The translations under genes were made by a program, and so were the position numbers. Below the pieces are notes generated by a model. The model was given only the letters and a program-made list of their open reading frames with translations. It had not been told where the DNA came from and did not search any database. Below, piece by piece: positions 1 to 7,130 of a stretch of DNA of 18,444 nt. Each line of letters starts with the position of its first letter. The first letter of the stretch is position 1. The DNA comes from Verrucomicrobiaceae bacterium. Lineage in GTDB: Bacteria; Verrucomicrobiota; Verrucomicrobiae; Verrucomicrobiales; Akkermansiaceae. The stretch is taken from contig RPOS01000055.1 in the NCBI GenBank assembly GCA_003820635.1, positions 1 to 18,444 of the forward strand, written 5' to 3'.

Positions 1-435
1 ATGACCAACGGCATCATCGCCGGCTATCCGGTCATCGACGTCCATGTCGATATCCTCGGTGGCTCCTACCACGATGTGGACTCCAACGAGAACGCATTCA
101 CCATGGCCGCCATCTTCGCGATGAAGGATGGCTTCAAGAAGGCCAAGTCGATTTTGTTAGAGCCGATCATGGCCGTCGAAGTCTCCACTCCGGACGACTA
201 TCAGGGCGACGTGATGGGCGACCTCAGCCGCCGCCGCGGCCACATCCAGAACACCGAATCCAAGGGCAAGCTCTCCATCGTGCATGCCAATGTCCCGCTC
301 AAGGAAATGTTCGGTTATTCCACCGCCGTGCGCACCCTTTCCTCCGGACGCGCGTCTTACGCGATGACCCCTTCCCATTTCGAGCAAGTCCCCACCAATA
401 TCGTCGAAGAGATCGTCAATGACCGGCTCGGTTAA
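1..435 (+). CDS. fusA: Elongation factor G, C-terminal part (5' end outside window)
   Basis: This is the last 144 codons of the translocation GTPase EF-G, which moves tRNA and mRNA through the ribosome after peptide transfer. The visible part covers the end of domain IV and domain V. Family landmarks are GYPVIDVHVDILGGSYHDVD near the start, LLEPIMAVEV (about residues 52-61 of the fragment) and GDVMGDLSRRRGHI. EF-G is normally about 700 residues, so roughly 550 residues with the GTPase domain lie upstream, and the ATG at position 1 is an internal Met codon. The gene ends with TAA at 433-435. rpsJ follows after 52 bases with no tuf gene between them, unlike the classic fusA-tuf-rpsJ order. Confidence 0.95.
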   Translation: MTNGIIAGYPVIDVHVDILGGSYHDVDSNENAFTMAAIFAMKDGFKKAKSILLEPIMAVEVSTPDDYQGDVMGDLSRRRGHIQNTESKGKLSIVHANVPLKEMFGYSTAVRTLSSGRASYAMTPSHFEQVPTNIVEEIVNDRLG

Positions 436-487
436 ACGATCGCTCGCCCTGTAGAACCACCACGTAAACCGTCAAGCAACCTCCACC

Positions 488-796
488 ATGGAAAATCAGA
501 AAATCCGCATCCGCCTCCGCGCCTTTGACCATCGCGCGATCGACCGCTCCGCTCAGGAAATCGTGGAGACCGCCAAGCGCACCGGCGCCCGTGTCGCCGG
601 CCCGATCCCGCTTCCCACACGCATCGAGAAGTTTTCCGTGAACCGTTCGGTGCACGTGAACAAGAAGTCCGCCGAGCAATTCGAAATCCGCACCCACAAG
701 CGCCTGCTCGACATCGTAGATCCCACCGCCCGCACCGTGGACGAGCTCAAGAAGCTCAACCTCCCCGCCGGCGTGGACATCACCATCCGCATCTGA
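488..796 (+). CDS. rpsJ: 30S ribosomal protein S10 (NusE)
   Basis: S10 is a small-subunit head protein. As NusE it also takes part in transcription antitermination and transcription-translation coupling. The 102-residue length is normal for the family. The conserved GPIPLPT motif lies at residues 38-44, followed by the exposed loop and a typical C-terminal [11 protein letters not shown]. The start ATG at 488 has no Shine-Dalgarno sequence; the bases before it read CCACC. It is the first gene of the S10 cluster and lies 52 bases after fusA, so the str and S10 operons are probably one transcript here. Confidence 0.97.
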   Translation: MENQKIRIRLRAFDHRAIDRSAQEIVETAKRTGARVAGPIPLPTRIEKFSVNRSVHVNKKSAEQFEIRTHKRLLDIVDPTARTVDELKKLNLPAGVDITIRI

Positions 797-815
797 GTTT
801 CCGCCATCAGGTTTC

Positions 816-843
816 TCAAATTTCAAATTTCAAATCTCAAATT
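816..843. repeat. Short tandem repeat, four 7-bp units (TCAAATY type)
   Basis: In the rpsJ-rplC spacer four head-to-tail 7-bp units read TCAAATT, TCAAATT, TCAAATC, TCAAATT. The array is AT-rich in a GC-rich region and ends 9 bases before the rplC ATG. A related 10-mer in opposite orientation (TTTGAAATTT) lies at 12876-12885 before map. No function is known to me. It may keep the rplC translation start unstructured or be a copy of a genome-wide intergenic repeat. Confidence 0.7.
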
Positions 844-852
844 CTTCCAGCC

Positions 853-1488
853 ATGTCACTCGGCCTCCTCGGCAAAAAACTCGGTATGACCCGCCTGTTC
901 GACCAACAGGCAGGGATCATGATTCCCGTCACTGTCATCGACGTTTCCGGCAACACCATCCTCCAGACCAAGACTCCGGAGAAGGATGGCTACACCGCCG
1001 TGCAGGTGGGTTACGGCGACCAGAAGGAACAGCGCGTTTCCAAGCCGGACCTCGGCCGCTTCAAGAAGGCCGGTTCCACGCCCAAGCGCTTCATCCAGGA
1101 GTTCCGTTTCGAAAACGGTGCCGCCGTTCCAGAAGCCCACACCGGTCTTGAAACCTTCACCGCCGGCCAATGGGTGGACGTGATCGGTGAATCGAAGGGC
1201 AAGGGTTTCCAAGGTGCCGTCAAGCGCCACGGATTCGGCGGTCTCCGCATGACCCACGGCTCCATGATGCACCGCCGGACGGGCGCCATCGGTTGCCGTT
1301 CCACACCGGGCCGCGTCTGGAAAAACCAGAAGATGCCTGGCCACATGGGCACCACCCGCACCACCGTGCAGAATCTCAAAGTCGTCGCCGTCCGTCCTGA
1401 AGATGGTGTCATCCTCGTTTCCGGCGCGGTTCCGGGCACCAAGGGCAGTTATGTCACCGTGCGCGCCGCCAAGAAAAAGACCGCCTGA
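853..1488 (+). CDS. rplC: 50S ribosomal protein L3
   Basis: L3 is an early assembly protein of the large subunit; its central extension reaches toward the peptidyl transferase centre. The product has 211 residues, typical for the family. It starts with the usual LLGKKLGMTRLF and carries the conserved extension with MTHGSMMHRRTGAIGCRSTPG and KMPGHMGTTRTTVQNL. The residue matching the methylated Gln150 of Escherichia coli L3 (GQMG) is His164 here (GHMG), so a PrmB-type methylation at this site is not expected. The ATG at 853 follows the 7-bp repeat array and has no Shine-Dalgarno sequence. Confidence 0.97.
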   Translation: MSLGLLGKKLGMTRLFDQQAGIMIPVTVIDVSGNTILQTKTPEKDGYTAVQVGYGDQKEQRVSKPDLGRFKKAGSTPKRFIQEFRFENGAAVPEAHTGLETFTAGQWVDVIGESKGKGFQGAVKRHGFGGLRMTHGSMMHRRTGAIGCRSTPGRVWKNQKMPGHMGTTRTTVQNLKVVAVRPEDGVILVSGAVPGTKGSYVTVRAAKKKTA

Positions 1489-1525
1489 TCTCAAGGCATC
1501 CGTTTAACTCTCAAGATTCCAAGTC

Positions 1526-2134
1526 ATGTCCGCCAAGCCACTCACCGTCGAAGACGCCCAGGCCGCCAAGCTCGTGCTGGTCGGTCCGGAAAAAGGCCGT
1601 CAAGCCGTTCACGATCTCGTGACCGCCTACCGCGCCAACCGCCGTTCCGGCTCCGCCAATACCAAGACCCGTGGCGAAGTCTCCGGCAACAACAAGAAGA
1701 TCTACAAGCAGAAGGGCACCGGCAACGCCCGCCACGGCGACAAGCGCGCACCGATCTTCGTCGGCGGCGGTGTCGTCTTCGGCCCTCGTCCGCGCGATTA
1801 TTCCAAGAAGGTTTCCAAGACCGTCCGCAAGCTCGCCCTGCGCCGCGTCCTCGGTGACCTCGTCCGCGCCGAAAAAATCAAGGTGGTGGACAGCTTCTCC
1901 ATCGCCGACGGCAAGACCAAATCCTTCGTGGCCGCCATCAACGCGATCACCGCGCCGGGCAAGATCCTCGTCGTTTCCAACTCGTTTGACGAGTCCACCT
2001 ACCTCGCCGGCCGCAACGTCTCCTGGGTGCAGCTTGTCACCGGCTCCGACGTCAACGTCGAACAACTCCTCCTTGCGAATTCCGTCATCCTCGTCGGAGA
2101 CGCGCTTCAAACCATCGCGCAGCGCAGCGCCTGA
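1526..2134 (+). CDS. rplD: 50S ribosomal protein L4
   Basis: L4 binds 23S rRNA; its long loop lines the peptide exit tunnel near the constriction. The product has 202 residues. The conserved tunnel-loop region lies at about residues 45-90, with [20 protein letters not shown] followed by [13 protein letters not shown] and [13 protein letters not shown]. The C-terminal domain has the expected hydrophobic pattern ([18 protein letters not shown]). In Escherichia coli L4 represses the S10 operon; I cannot see an equivalent leader here because the operon start lies upstream. There is no Shine-Dalgarno sequence before the ATG at 1526. Confidence 0.96.
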   Translation: MSAKPLTVEDAQAAKLVLVGPEKGRQAVHDLVTAYRANRRSGSANTKTRGEVSGNNKKIYKQKGTGNARHGDKRAPIFVGGGVVFGPRPRDYSKKVSKTVRKLALRRVLGDLVRAEKIKVVDSFSIADGKTKSFVAAINAITAPGKILVVSNSFDESTYLAGRNVSWVQLVTGSDVNVEQLLLANSVILVGDALQTIAQRSA

Positions 2135-2157
2135 ACCCCGGACCCCACACCGAGATC

Positions 2158-2442
2158 ATGAAAGACATTTACCAGGTCATCAAAAACGTCCGCATGAGCG
2201 AGAAAGCCACCTTTCTCCAGGAGACCAACAACGAGGTCACCCTCGAAGTCGATCGCAAGGCCAACAAGCTCGAGATCAAACAGGCCGTCGAGCAGCTCTT
2301 CGGAAAAACCGTCGTGGGAGTCCGCACCGCCAATTATGACGGGAAACTCCGCCGCCAACGCCGTGCCGATGCCGGCCGCACCAACCACTGGAAAAAAGCC
2401 ATCGTCCGTCTGAAGGAAGGCGAGTCGCTCGATCTGATCTGA
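2158..2442 (+). CDS. rplW: 50S ribosomal protein L23
   Basis: L23 sits at the exit of the peptide tunnel and is the docking site for trigger factor and the signal recognition particle. The 94-residue length is normal. Family features are the N-terminal pattern VIKNVRMSEKATFLQETNNE, the helix KLEIKQAVEQLFGKTVVGV and the loop VRTANYDGKLRRQRR. The ATG at 2158 lies 23 bases after the rplD stop. The order rplD-rplW-rplB is the standard one. Confidence 0.96.
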   Translation: MKDIYQVIKNVRMSEKATFLQETNNEVTLEVDRKANKLEIKQAVEQLFGKTVVGVRTANYDGKLRRQRRADAGRTNHWKKAIVRLKEGESLDLI

Positions 2443-2490
2443 GCCGATCCGCCGCTGCTCCAAACGTAACACTTCACCGTTCCGCGAGTC

Positions 2491-3330
2491 ATGCCATTGA
2501 AAAATTTCAAGCCCATCACCCCATCCGCCCGCTACAAGAATCTCCCGTCTTTCGAGGAGATCACCAAGAGCAAGCCTGAGAAGAGCCTTCTCACGCCCCT
2601 CAAGCGCAGCGGTGGCCGCAACAACACCGGCCGCATCACCACCCGCCACATCGGCGGTGGTCACAAGCGCCATTACCGCCTCATCGACTTCAAGCGCGGC
2701 AAGCACGACGTGCCCGCCAAGGTCATCGGCATCGAATACGATCCGAACCGCACCTGCCGCATCGCGCTCATCCAGTATGATGACGGCCAGAAGTCCTACA
2801 TCCTCGCCCCGCTCGGTCTGGAAGTCGGACAAACCGTCGTCTCCGGCCAGAATGTCGCCCCCAAGACCGGCAATGCCATGCCGCTCAGCGCCGTGCCGCT
2901 CGGCACCAACATCCACAACATCGAGCTCATCCCGGGCAACGGCGGCAAGGTCGCCCGCGCCGCCGGCCAGATGGCCGTGCTCTCCAACCGCGATGGCGGC
3001 TGGGCGCTCGTCAAGATGCCTTCCGGTGAGATCCGCCGCTTCAACGATCGCTGCTTCTGCACCATCGGCCAGGTCGGCAACCGCGACCACATGAACGAAA
3101 CCTCCGGCAAGGCTGGCCGCACCCGCTGGCTCGGCATCCGCCCGACCGTGCGCGGCATGTGCATGAACCCGGTGGACCACCCGAACGGCGGTGGCGAGGG
3201 CAAGTCGAAATCCGGTGGCGGCCGCCAGCACCTTCTCAGCCCCTGGGGCCACGCGAAGGGCCAGAAAACCCGCAACCACAAGAAGACCACCAGCGTCTTC
3301 ATCGTCGAGTCCCGCCACAAGAAGAAGTAA
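2491..3330 (+). CDS. rplB: 50S ribosomal protein L2
   Basis: L2 is needed for subunit joining and peptidyl transferase activity. The product has 279 residues, against about 273 in Escherichia coli. The conserved motif near the active centre reads [12 protein letters not shown] (DHPN at residues 229-232). The functionally important histidine (His229 in Escherichia coli, first H of DHPH) is kept as His230. The second histidine of DHPH is Asn232. The following segment, [16 protein letters not shown], is about four residues longer than in Escherichia coli and Gly-rich. All other core motifs, such as [17 protein letters not shown], are present. There is no Shine-Dalgarno sequence. Confidence 0.97.
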   Translation: MPLKNFKPITPSARYKNLPSFEEITKSKPEKSLLTPLKRSGGRNNTGRITTRHIGGGHKRHYRLIDFKRGKHDVPAKVIGIEYDPNRTCRIALIQYDDGQKSYILAPLGLEVGQTVVSGQNVAPKTGNAMPLSAVPLGTNIHNIELIPGNGGKVARAAGQMAVLSNRDGGWALVKMPSGEIRRFNDRCFCTIGQVGNRDHMNETSGKAGRTRWLGIRPTVRGMCMNPVDHPNGGGEGKSKSGGGRQHLLSPWGHAKGQKTRNHKKTTSVFIVESRHKKK

Positions 3331-3363
3331 TCATTTCCCAAAGCCTAACCGAATCACGCTCCC

Positions 3364-3636
3364 ATGCCACGTTCCCTCAAGAAAGGCCCCTACGTCGATC
3401 AAAAGCTCCTCGCCAAGATCGATGCCATGGCCGACGCCGGATCCGACCGCAAGCCCATCAAAACCTGGAGCCGCAAGTCGATGATCACTCCGGATTTCGT
3501 CAGCCACAACTTCGCCGTCCACAATGGCAAGACCTTCGTTCCCGTCTATGTGACGGAAAACATGGTCGGCCACAAGCTCGGTGAATTCGCCCCGACCCGC
3601 ATTTTCCGCCAGCACGGCGGCATCGGCAAGAAGTAA
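3364..3636 (+). CDS. rpsS: 30S ribosomal protein S19
   Basis: S19 lies in the head of the small subunit and contacts the large subunit and the A-site tRNA. The 90-residue length is normal. The product starts with the family signature [12 protein letters not shown] and contains [11 protein letters not shown], the [11 protein letters not shown] strand and [11 protein letters not shown]. It is complete and ends in GGIGKK. In nearly all bacteria the next gene is rplV. Here a gene for an exported protein intervenes 27 bases downstream. Confidence 0.97.
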   Translation: MPRSLKKGPYVDQKLLAKIDAMADAGSDRKPIKTWSRKSMITPDFVSHNFAVHNGKTFVPVYVTENMVGHKLGEFAPTRIFRQHGGIGKK

Positions 3637-3663
3637 GCCAGCCCACGTTTCCCCGCGTTTTCC

Positions 3664-4392
3664 ATGCGATCCACCATCCAGTCCAAAACCGCCGCCGCCG
3701 CCCTGCTCGGGCTGCTGGCCACGGCTGGAATGTGCGCCGCCCAAACGCCGGACCCGGAGCAACTCCAACAGGTCATCATCGACCTGCAGGAACAGAACCA
3801 GGCCCTCCAGCGCAGCCTCGCCGAGGCAAACCGCGGGGAAAAACAAGCCAGCGAACAACTCGCCCAAGTGCGCGAACGCCTCGAGGCGCTCGGCAAAAAC
3901 CTGCTCGATGGCGGCGATGACCGTCTCGTCCAGGCCGCTGCCGACCTCCAATTGGCCAACGAGCGCATCACTGAACTCGAAGGTTCCGCCACCCGCCTGG
4001 CCTCCTCCGTCAACGACTACCTCCGCCAGGCGGTGGTCTCCGATCCGGATGCCCGGCTGCGTGTGGAAACTTCTTTAAGAGAGCTTGACGCTGTTCTCGG
4101 ACTGCGGCAAAAGCCGCGGCCCGACGTGCGGTCCGGTTCTCTCCAACAAGCCCGCATCGTCAGCCTCGATCAGGAAAGCGGCATGCTGGTTCTCAACATT
4201 GGCGAAAGCCAGGGAGCCAGGATCGGCATGACCTTCCGCCTCTCCCGCGGGCAGCAGCCCTACGGAAAAGCCATTCTCGCCGACGTCCGCAAGGGCGTCA
4301 GCGGCGTGTTTGTCGAATCCCTCGACAACCCCGCCGAAACCCCTCGTCCCGGCGATCTCGCCATTCTCGAAACACAAGCCTCAGCGCAGTAA
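3664..4392 (+). CDS. Exported coiled-coil protein of unknown function embedded in the S10 operon
   Basis: The product has 242 residues and is not a ribosomal protein. The N-terminus is a clear signal peptide: MRSTIQSK, a hydrophobic stretch at about residues 10-23, then CAA before Gln27 as a likely signal peptidase I site. Residues about 30-115 are rich in Gln, Glu, Leu and Ala with heptad-like spacing and should form a coiled coil. The C-terminal part (about 158-240) looks like a small beta domain: ARIVSLDQESGMLVLNIG, then SQGARIGMTFRLSRG and PRPGDLAILE. This resembles the short barrel domains seen at the end of envelope coiled-coil proteins such as the MreC or FlgT type, but I cannot assign a family. 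The gene lies 27 bases after rpsS and 20 bases before rplV, with the same base composition and start context (CC before ATG) as its neighbours, so it is probably co-transcribed with them. A role in the cell envelope is an inference. Confidence 0.85.
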   Translation: MRSTIQSKTAAAALLGLLATAGMCAAQTPDPEQLQQVIIDLQEQNQALQRSLAEANRGEKQASEQLAQVRERLEALGKNLLDGGDDRLVQAAADLQLANERITELEGSATRLASSVNDYLRQAVVSDPDARLRVETSLRELDAVLGLRQKPRPDVRSGSLQQARIVSLDQESGMLVLNIGESQGARIGMTFRLSRGQQPYGKAILADVRKGVSGVFVESLDNPAETPRPGDLAILETQASAQ

Positions 4393-4412
4393 CTCCTCAC
4401 GTCCTCCTCCTT

Positions 4413-4841
4413 ATGGAAGTCAAAAGCACCAGCAAATACGTCCGTCTCTCGCCCAAGAAGGCGCGCGACGTCGCCCGGGAAATTCAAGGCCTGCCGGTTT
4501 CCAGCGCCCTCGATATCCTCACTTTCACTCCCAAGAAAGCCGCCCAGCTCATCGGCAAGACGCTCAAGACCGCCATCGCCGATGCGGAGAACAATTTCTC
4601 CCTGGATACCGGCACCCTGGTCATCAAGGAAGCCGTGATCGGTGCCGCACCCACCCAGCGCCGCTTCAAGCCGCGCGCCAAGGGCTCCGCGGGTCCGATC
4701 ATCCGCCGCTCCAGCCACATCTCCATCACCCTCACGGGCTCCGCCCCTGAGAAGAAAAAGAAGGTTGCCCGCAAGGCAGTCTCCCAAAAAACCGAAGAAA
4801 CTCCCGCCGCCGCTGCCGCTGCCACGGAAGAACAAGCCTGA
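4413..4841 (+). CDS. rplV: 50S ribosomal protein L22 with C-terminal extension
   Basis: L22 binds 23S rRNA; its hairpin reaches the exit-tunnel constriction near the macrolide site. The core carries KYVRLSPKKARDVAREI, the helix AENNFSLDTGTLVIKEA and the hairpin region RRFKPRAKGSAGPIIRRSSH. The family is normally about 110 residues; this one has 142. The extra 30 residues form a charged, Ala-rich tail (KKKKVARK, then six alanines around residue 135) that is probably disordered on the ribosome surface. This is one of two genes in the run without C just before the ATG (TATG). Confidence 0.96.
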   Translation: MEVKSTSKYVRLSPKKARDVAREIQGLPVSSALDILTFTPKKAAQLIGKTLKTAIADAENNFSLDTGTLVIKEAVIGAAPTQRRFKPRAKGSAGPIIRRSSHISITLTGSAPEKKKKVARKAVSQKTEETPAAAAAATEEQA

Positions 4842-4871
4842 ATCCATCTCTCCTAACACCCCGCACCGAAC

Positions 4872-5612
4872 ATGGGCCAGAAAGTAAATCCGATCGCATT
4901 CCGTCTCGCAGTCAACAAGGACTGGCGCTCGAAGTGGTATGCCGCCGGCAAAGACTACACCGACAAGCTCCACGAGGACCTCGCGATCCGTGGCTATCTC
5001 AAAAAGAAGCTCCAGAACGCCGGCCTTGCCCGCGTCGTCATCGAGCGCGCTTGGAACAGCGTGCGCGTCACCCTTCACTCTTCCCGCCCCGGCCTCATCA
5101 TCGGCCGTCAGGGCAAGGAAATCGAAGTGATGACCAAGGAAATCGGCGACCTCTGCAAGGGCGCGCAGGTCAAGATCGACATCGTCGAGATCCGCAAGCC
5201 CGAGCTCGACGCCCAACTCGTCGCCGAGCAGATCGCCGTGCAGCTTGAGCGCCGGATTTCCTTCCGCCGCGCCATGAAGCGCGCGCTGCAGACCGCCATG
5301 GAATTCGGTGCCGAAGGCATCCGCCTCCGTTGCGCCGGCCGCCTCGGCGGTGCGGACATCGCCCGCGCCGAAGGCTACCGTGAAGGCAAGGTGCCTCTTC
5401 AAACGCTCCGCGTCCCCCTCGACTACGGCTTCGCCGAAGCCCGCACAGTTTACGGCATCATCGGCGTGAAGTGCTGGGTCAACAAAAAGGAGGACGACGG
5501 CACCGGCGGCAGACCGCAAGGTGGTCGCGGCGACCGTGGTGATCGCGGTGATCGCGGCCCACGCGGCGGCGGCGACCGTGGCGGCGACCGCCGTCCGGCA
5601 CCCCGCAACTGA
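4872..5612 (+). CDS. rpsC: 30S ribosomal protein S3 with RGD/Gly-rich C-terminal tail
   Basis: S3 lies at the mRNA entry site of the small subunit and with S4 and S5 contributes to the helicase activity of the ribosome. The product has 246 residues. It begins MGQKVNPIAFRLAV and has the KH domain with GLIIGRQG at residues 74-81. The core ends near GVKCWVNKKED (about residue 207). The last 40 residues are a low-complexity tail with three consecutive RGD units and further GGRG and GGDRGG blocks, encoded by degenerate 9-bp repeats around 5520-5600. The usual tail in Escherichia coli is short and Lys/Gln-rich. The tail is positively charged overall and should be disordered. No frameshift is seen. 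Confidence 0.97.
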   Translation: MGQKVNPIAFRLAVNKDWRSKWYAAGKDYTDKLHEDLAIRGYLKKKLQNAGLARVVIERAWNSVRVTLHSSRPGLIIGRQGKEIEVMTKEIGDLCKGAQVKIDIVEIRKPELDAQLVAEQIAVQLERRISFRRAMKRALQTAMEFGAEGIRLRCAGRLGGADIARAEGYREGKVPLQTLRVPLDYGFAEARTVYGIIGVKCWVNKKEDDGTGGRPQGGRGDRGDRGDRGPRGGGDRGGDRRPAPRN

Positions 5613-5650
5613 CACATATCATTTTTCCAACATTCACACCTAACTTTCCC

Positions 5651-5657
5651 AAGGAGG
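5651..5657 (+). promoter_or_regulatory. Strong Shine-Dalgarno sequence of rplP
   Basis: AAGGAGG lies 8 bases before the rplP ATG at 5666, the ideal place for base pairing with the 3' end of 16S rRNA. It is the only perfect Shine-Dalgarno sequence among the 22 ATG starts of the run; rplF has a weaker one (AAAGGA at 8467-8472). Confidence 0.85.
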
Positions 5658-5665
5658 ACTGAGCC

Positions 5666-6085
5666 ATGCCTTTGATGCCCAAACGAACCAAGTTCCGCAA
5701 GAGCCACCGCGGAAGCCGCTCTGGAAACGCCCAGCGCGGAACCACCGTCGCCTTCGGTGACTTCGGACTGCAAACCCTCGACCGCGGCTGGATGACCAAC
5801 CGCCAGATCGAAGCCTGCCGTATCGCGATCAACCGCTCGCTCAAACGGAAAGGCAAAGTCTGGATCCGCATCTTCCCGCACAAGTCCATCACCTCCCGCC
5901 CGCCGGAAACCCGGATGGGTAAGGGCAAGGGTGCCGTGGAAGGCTGGGTGGCCGTCATCCGCCCCGGCAACATCCTCTTCGAAGTCGGCGGCGTGCCCGA
6001 ATCCGCCGCCAAGGAAGCGATGCGTCTCGCCTCCTACAAGCTGGGCATCCGCACCCGCCTCGTCACCCGCAATCCGCACGCCTGA
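5666..6085 (+). CDS. rplP: 50S ribosomal protein L16
   Basis: L16 organises the A-site region of the large subunit. The 139-residue length is normal. The family start [16 protein letters not shown] is followed by the conserved central part with [18 protein letters not shown] and [17 protein letters not shown]. It is complete. It lies 53 bases after rpsC and, unlike its neighbours, has a strong Shine-Dalgarno sequence, so it may be translated independently of rpsC. Confidence 0.97.
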   Translation: MPLMPKRTKFRKSHRGSRSGNAQRGTTVAFGDFGLQTLDRGWMTNRQIEACRIAINRSLKRKGKVWIRIFPHKSITSRPPETRMGKGKGAVEGWVAVIRPGNILFEVGGVPESAAKEAMRLASYKLGIRTRLVTRNPHA

Positions 6086-6110
6086 TCCAATCCCTCAACC
6101 CGTCTGAACC

Positions 6111-6305
6111 ATGGCCAAAGCCAAAGACATCAACGAACTCACCGCTGACGAACTCAACACCCGGCTGCGCGACCTCAAGCAGGAGGCTCTCAACCTGCGC
6201 CTGCAGAAAGCCACCGGCCAGCTTGAGAACCCGGCCCGCATCCGCACCGTGCGCCGCGAAACCGCCCAGGTCATGACCGCCCTCACCGCGAAGTCCCTCG
6301 CCTGA
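6111..6305 (+). CDS. rpmC: 50S ribosomal protein L29
   Basis: L29 is a small two-helix protein beside L23 at the tunnel exit. The 64 residues fit the family: MAKAKDINELTADELNTRLR, then the helix with LKQEALNLRLQKATGQLENP and RIRTVRRETAQVMT. The order rplP-rpmC-rpsQ is standard. The start ATG at 6111 has no Shine-Dalgarno sequence (context GAACC). Confidence 0.96.
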   Translation: MAKAKDINELTADELNTRLRDLKQEALNLRLQKATGQLENPARIRTVRRETAQVMTALTAKSLA

Positions 6306-6337
6306 TCCAACCATCCACGTTCCAACCGATTTCCACC

Positions 6338-6607
6338 ATGAGCGAAACTTCCCAGGACACCAAGCACCACGTCCGCAAGACCCGCGTCGGCGTCGTCATC
6401 TCCGACAAGATGGACAAGACCCTCGTTGTCGAGCACGTCGCCCGCGTTCCACATCCGCGCTTTAACAAGATCGTCAAGCGTTCCAAGAAATACTACGTCC
6501 ACGACGAGAACAGCCAAGCCAAGATCGGCGACCGCGTCCGCATCACCGAAACCAAGCCGCTCTCCAAGCTCAAGCGCTGGACACTCACCGAAGTGCTCAC
6601 GCACTGA
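6338..6607 (+). CDS. rpsQ: 30S ribosomal protein S17
   Basis: S17 is a primary 16S rRNA binding protein with an OB fold. The 89 residues carry the family motifs RKTRVGVVISDKMDKTLVV and HPRFNKIVKRSKKYYVHDE, then IGDRVRITETKPLSKLKRW. A short N-terminal stretch (MSETSQDTKHH) precedes the core. The stop is followed by a 130-base spacer with a large inverted repeat before rplN. Confidence 0.97.
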   Translation: MSETSQDTKHHVRKTRVGVVISDKMDKTLVVEHVARVPHPRFNKIVKRSKKYYVHDENSQAKIGDRVRITETKPLSKLKRWTLTEVLTH

Positions 6608-6615
6608 CAATAAAC

Positions 6616-6719
6616 GCTGAAATGCTGAAAAACTGAAAAGCTGAAATAGCTTCACTCAACTCATCAGCATCTCGCCGTTCCTTCTTAATTTCAGCTTTTC
6701 AGCTTTTCAAAATTTCAGC
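6616..6719. repeat. Inverted repeat of 32-bp arms, each made of four 8-bp units
   Basis: The rpsQ-rplN spacer has a left arm (6616-6647) of four 8-bp units: GCTGAAAT, GCTGAAAA, ACTGAAAA, GCTGAAAT. The right arm (6688-6719) is the inverted version: ATTTCAGC, TTTTCAGC, TTTTCAAA, ATTTCAGC. The arms match at 29 of 32 positions and are separated by a 40-base loop. In RNA this would form a long AU-rich stem just before rplN (ATG at 6738). It is AT-rich against GC-rich surroundings. It could be a processing or partial termination site within the operon, or a member of a dispersed repeat family. Confidence 0.85.
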
Positions 6720-6737
6720 TTTTACCCCACTACTGCC

Positions 6738-7103
6738 ATGATCCAGATGGAAACCATGCTCGCCGTCGCCGATAACACCGGCGCCCGCAGCGCGAAAATG
6801 ATCGGCGTGCTCGGCAAACGCAGCCGCACCGCCTGCATTGGCGACGTCATCACCGCCCACATCCGCGACTCCATTCCCACCGCCGCCGTCAAGAAAGGCA
6901 GCGTCGTCAAGGCAGTGGTCGTCCGCACCGCCTATCCGATCCGCCGCGCCGATGGCTCGATCCTGCGCTTTGACTCCAATGCCATCGTCATCATCGACAA
7001 GGACAACAACCCGCGCGGCACCCGCATCTTTGGCCCCGTCGCCCGTGAACTCCGCGAAAAGGCGTTCATGAAAATCGTCTCCCTCGCCCCCGAGGTGCTC
7101 TGA
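6738..7103 (+). CDS. rplN: 50S ribosomal protein L14
   Basis: L14 lies at the subunit interface and forms intersubunit bridges; it is also the target of the silencing factor RsfS. The 121 residues match the family closely: [20 protein letters not shown] at the start, [13 protein letters not shown], and the C-terminal [13 protein letters not shown] with [12 protein letters not shown]. The gene starts 18 bases after the inverted repeat and opens the part that is the spc operon in Escherichia coli. There is no Shine-Dalgarno sequence. Confidence 0.97.
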   Translation: MIQMETMLAVADNTGARSAKMIGVLGKRSRTACIGDVITAHIRDSIPTAAVKKGSVVKAVVVRTAYPIRRADGSILRFDSNAIVIIDKDNNPRGTRIFGPVARELREKAFMKIVSLAPEVL

Positions 7104-7130
7104 TCACTCCAACCTGATATTTTCATCCCC

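Noticed and set aside
2107..3318. Open frame of 403 codons on the minus strand opposite rplW and rplB
   Set aside because: Same reason: it mirrors the codon use of the ribosomal genes and shows no family motif.
3664..3740. The inserted gene as a ribosomal protein or a shifted part of rpsS
   Set aside because: rpsS is complete with its normal end, and the insert has a signal peptide and coiled coil that no ribosomal protein of this cluster has.
5518..5600. Repeats at the end of rpsC as a CRISPR-like or frameshifted region
   Set aside because: The units are in frame, have no spacers and encode a continuous Gly/Arg/Asp-rich tail ending in a proper stop.
4260..5615. Open frame of 451 codons on the minus strand opposite rplV and rpsC
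   Set aside because: It covers several real plus-strand genes and is Ala/Gly/Asp-rich without a domain, so it is a shadow frame.
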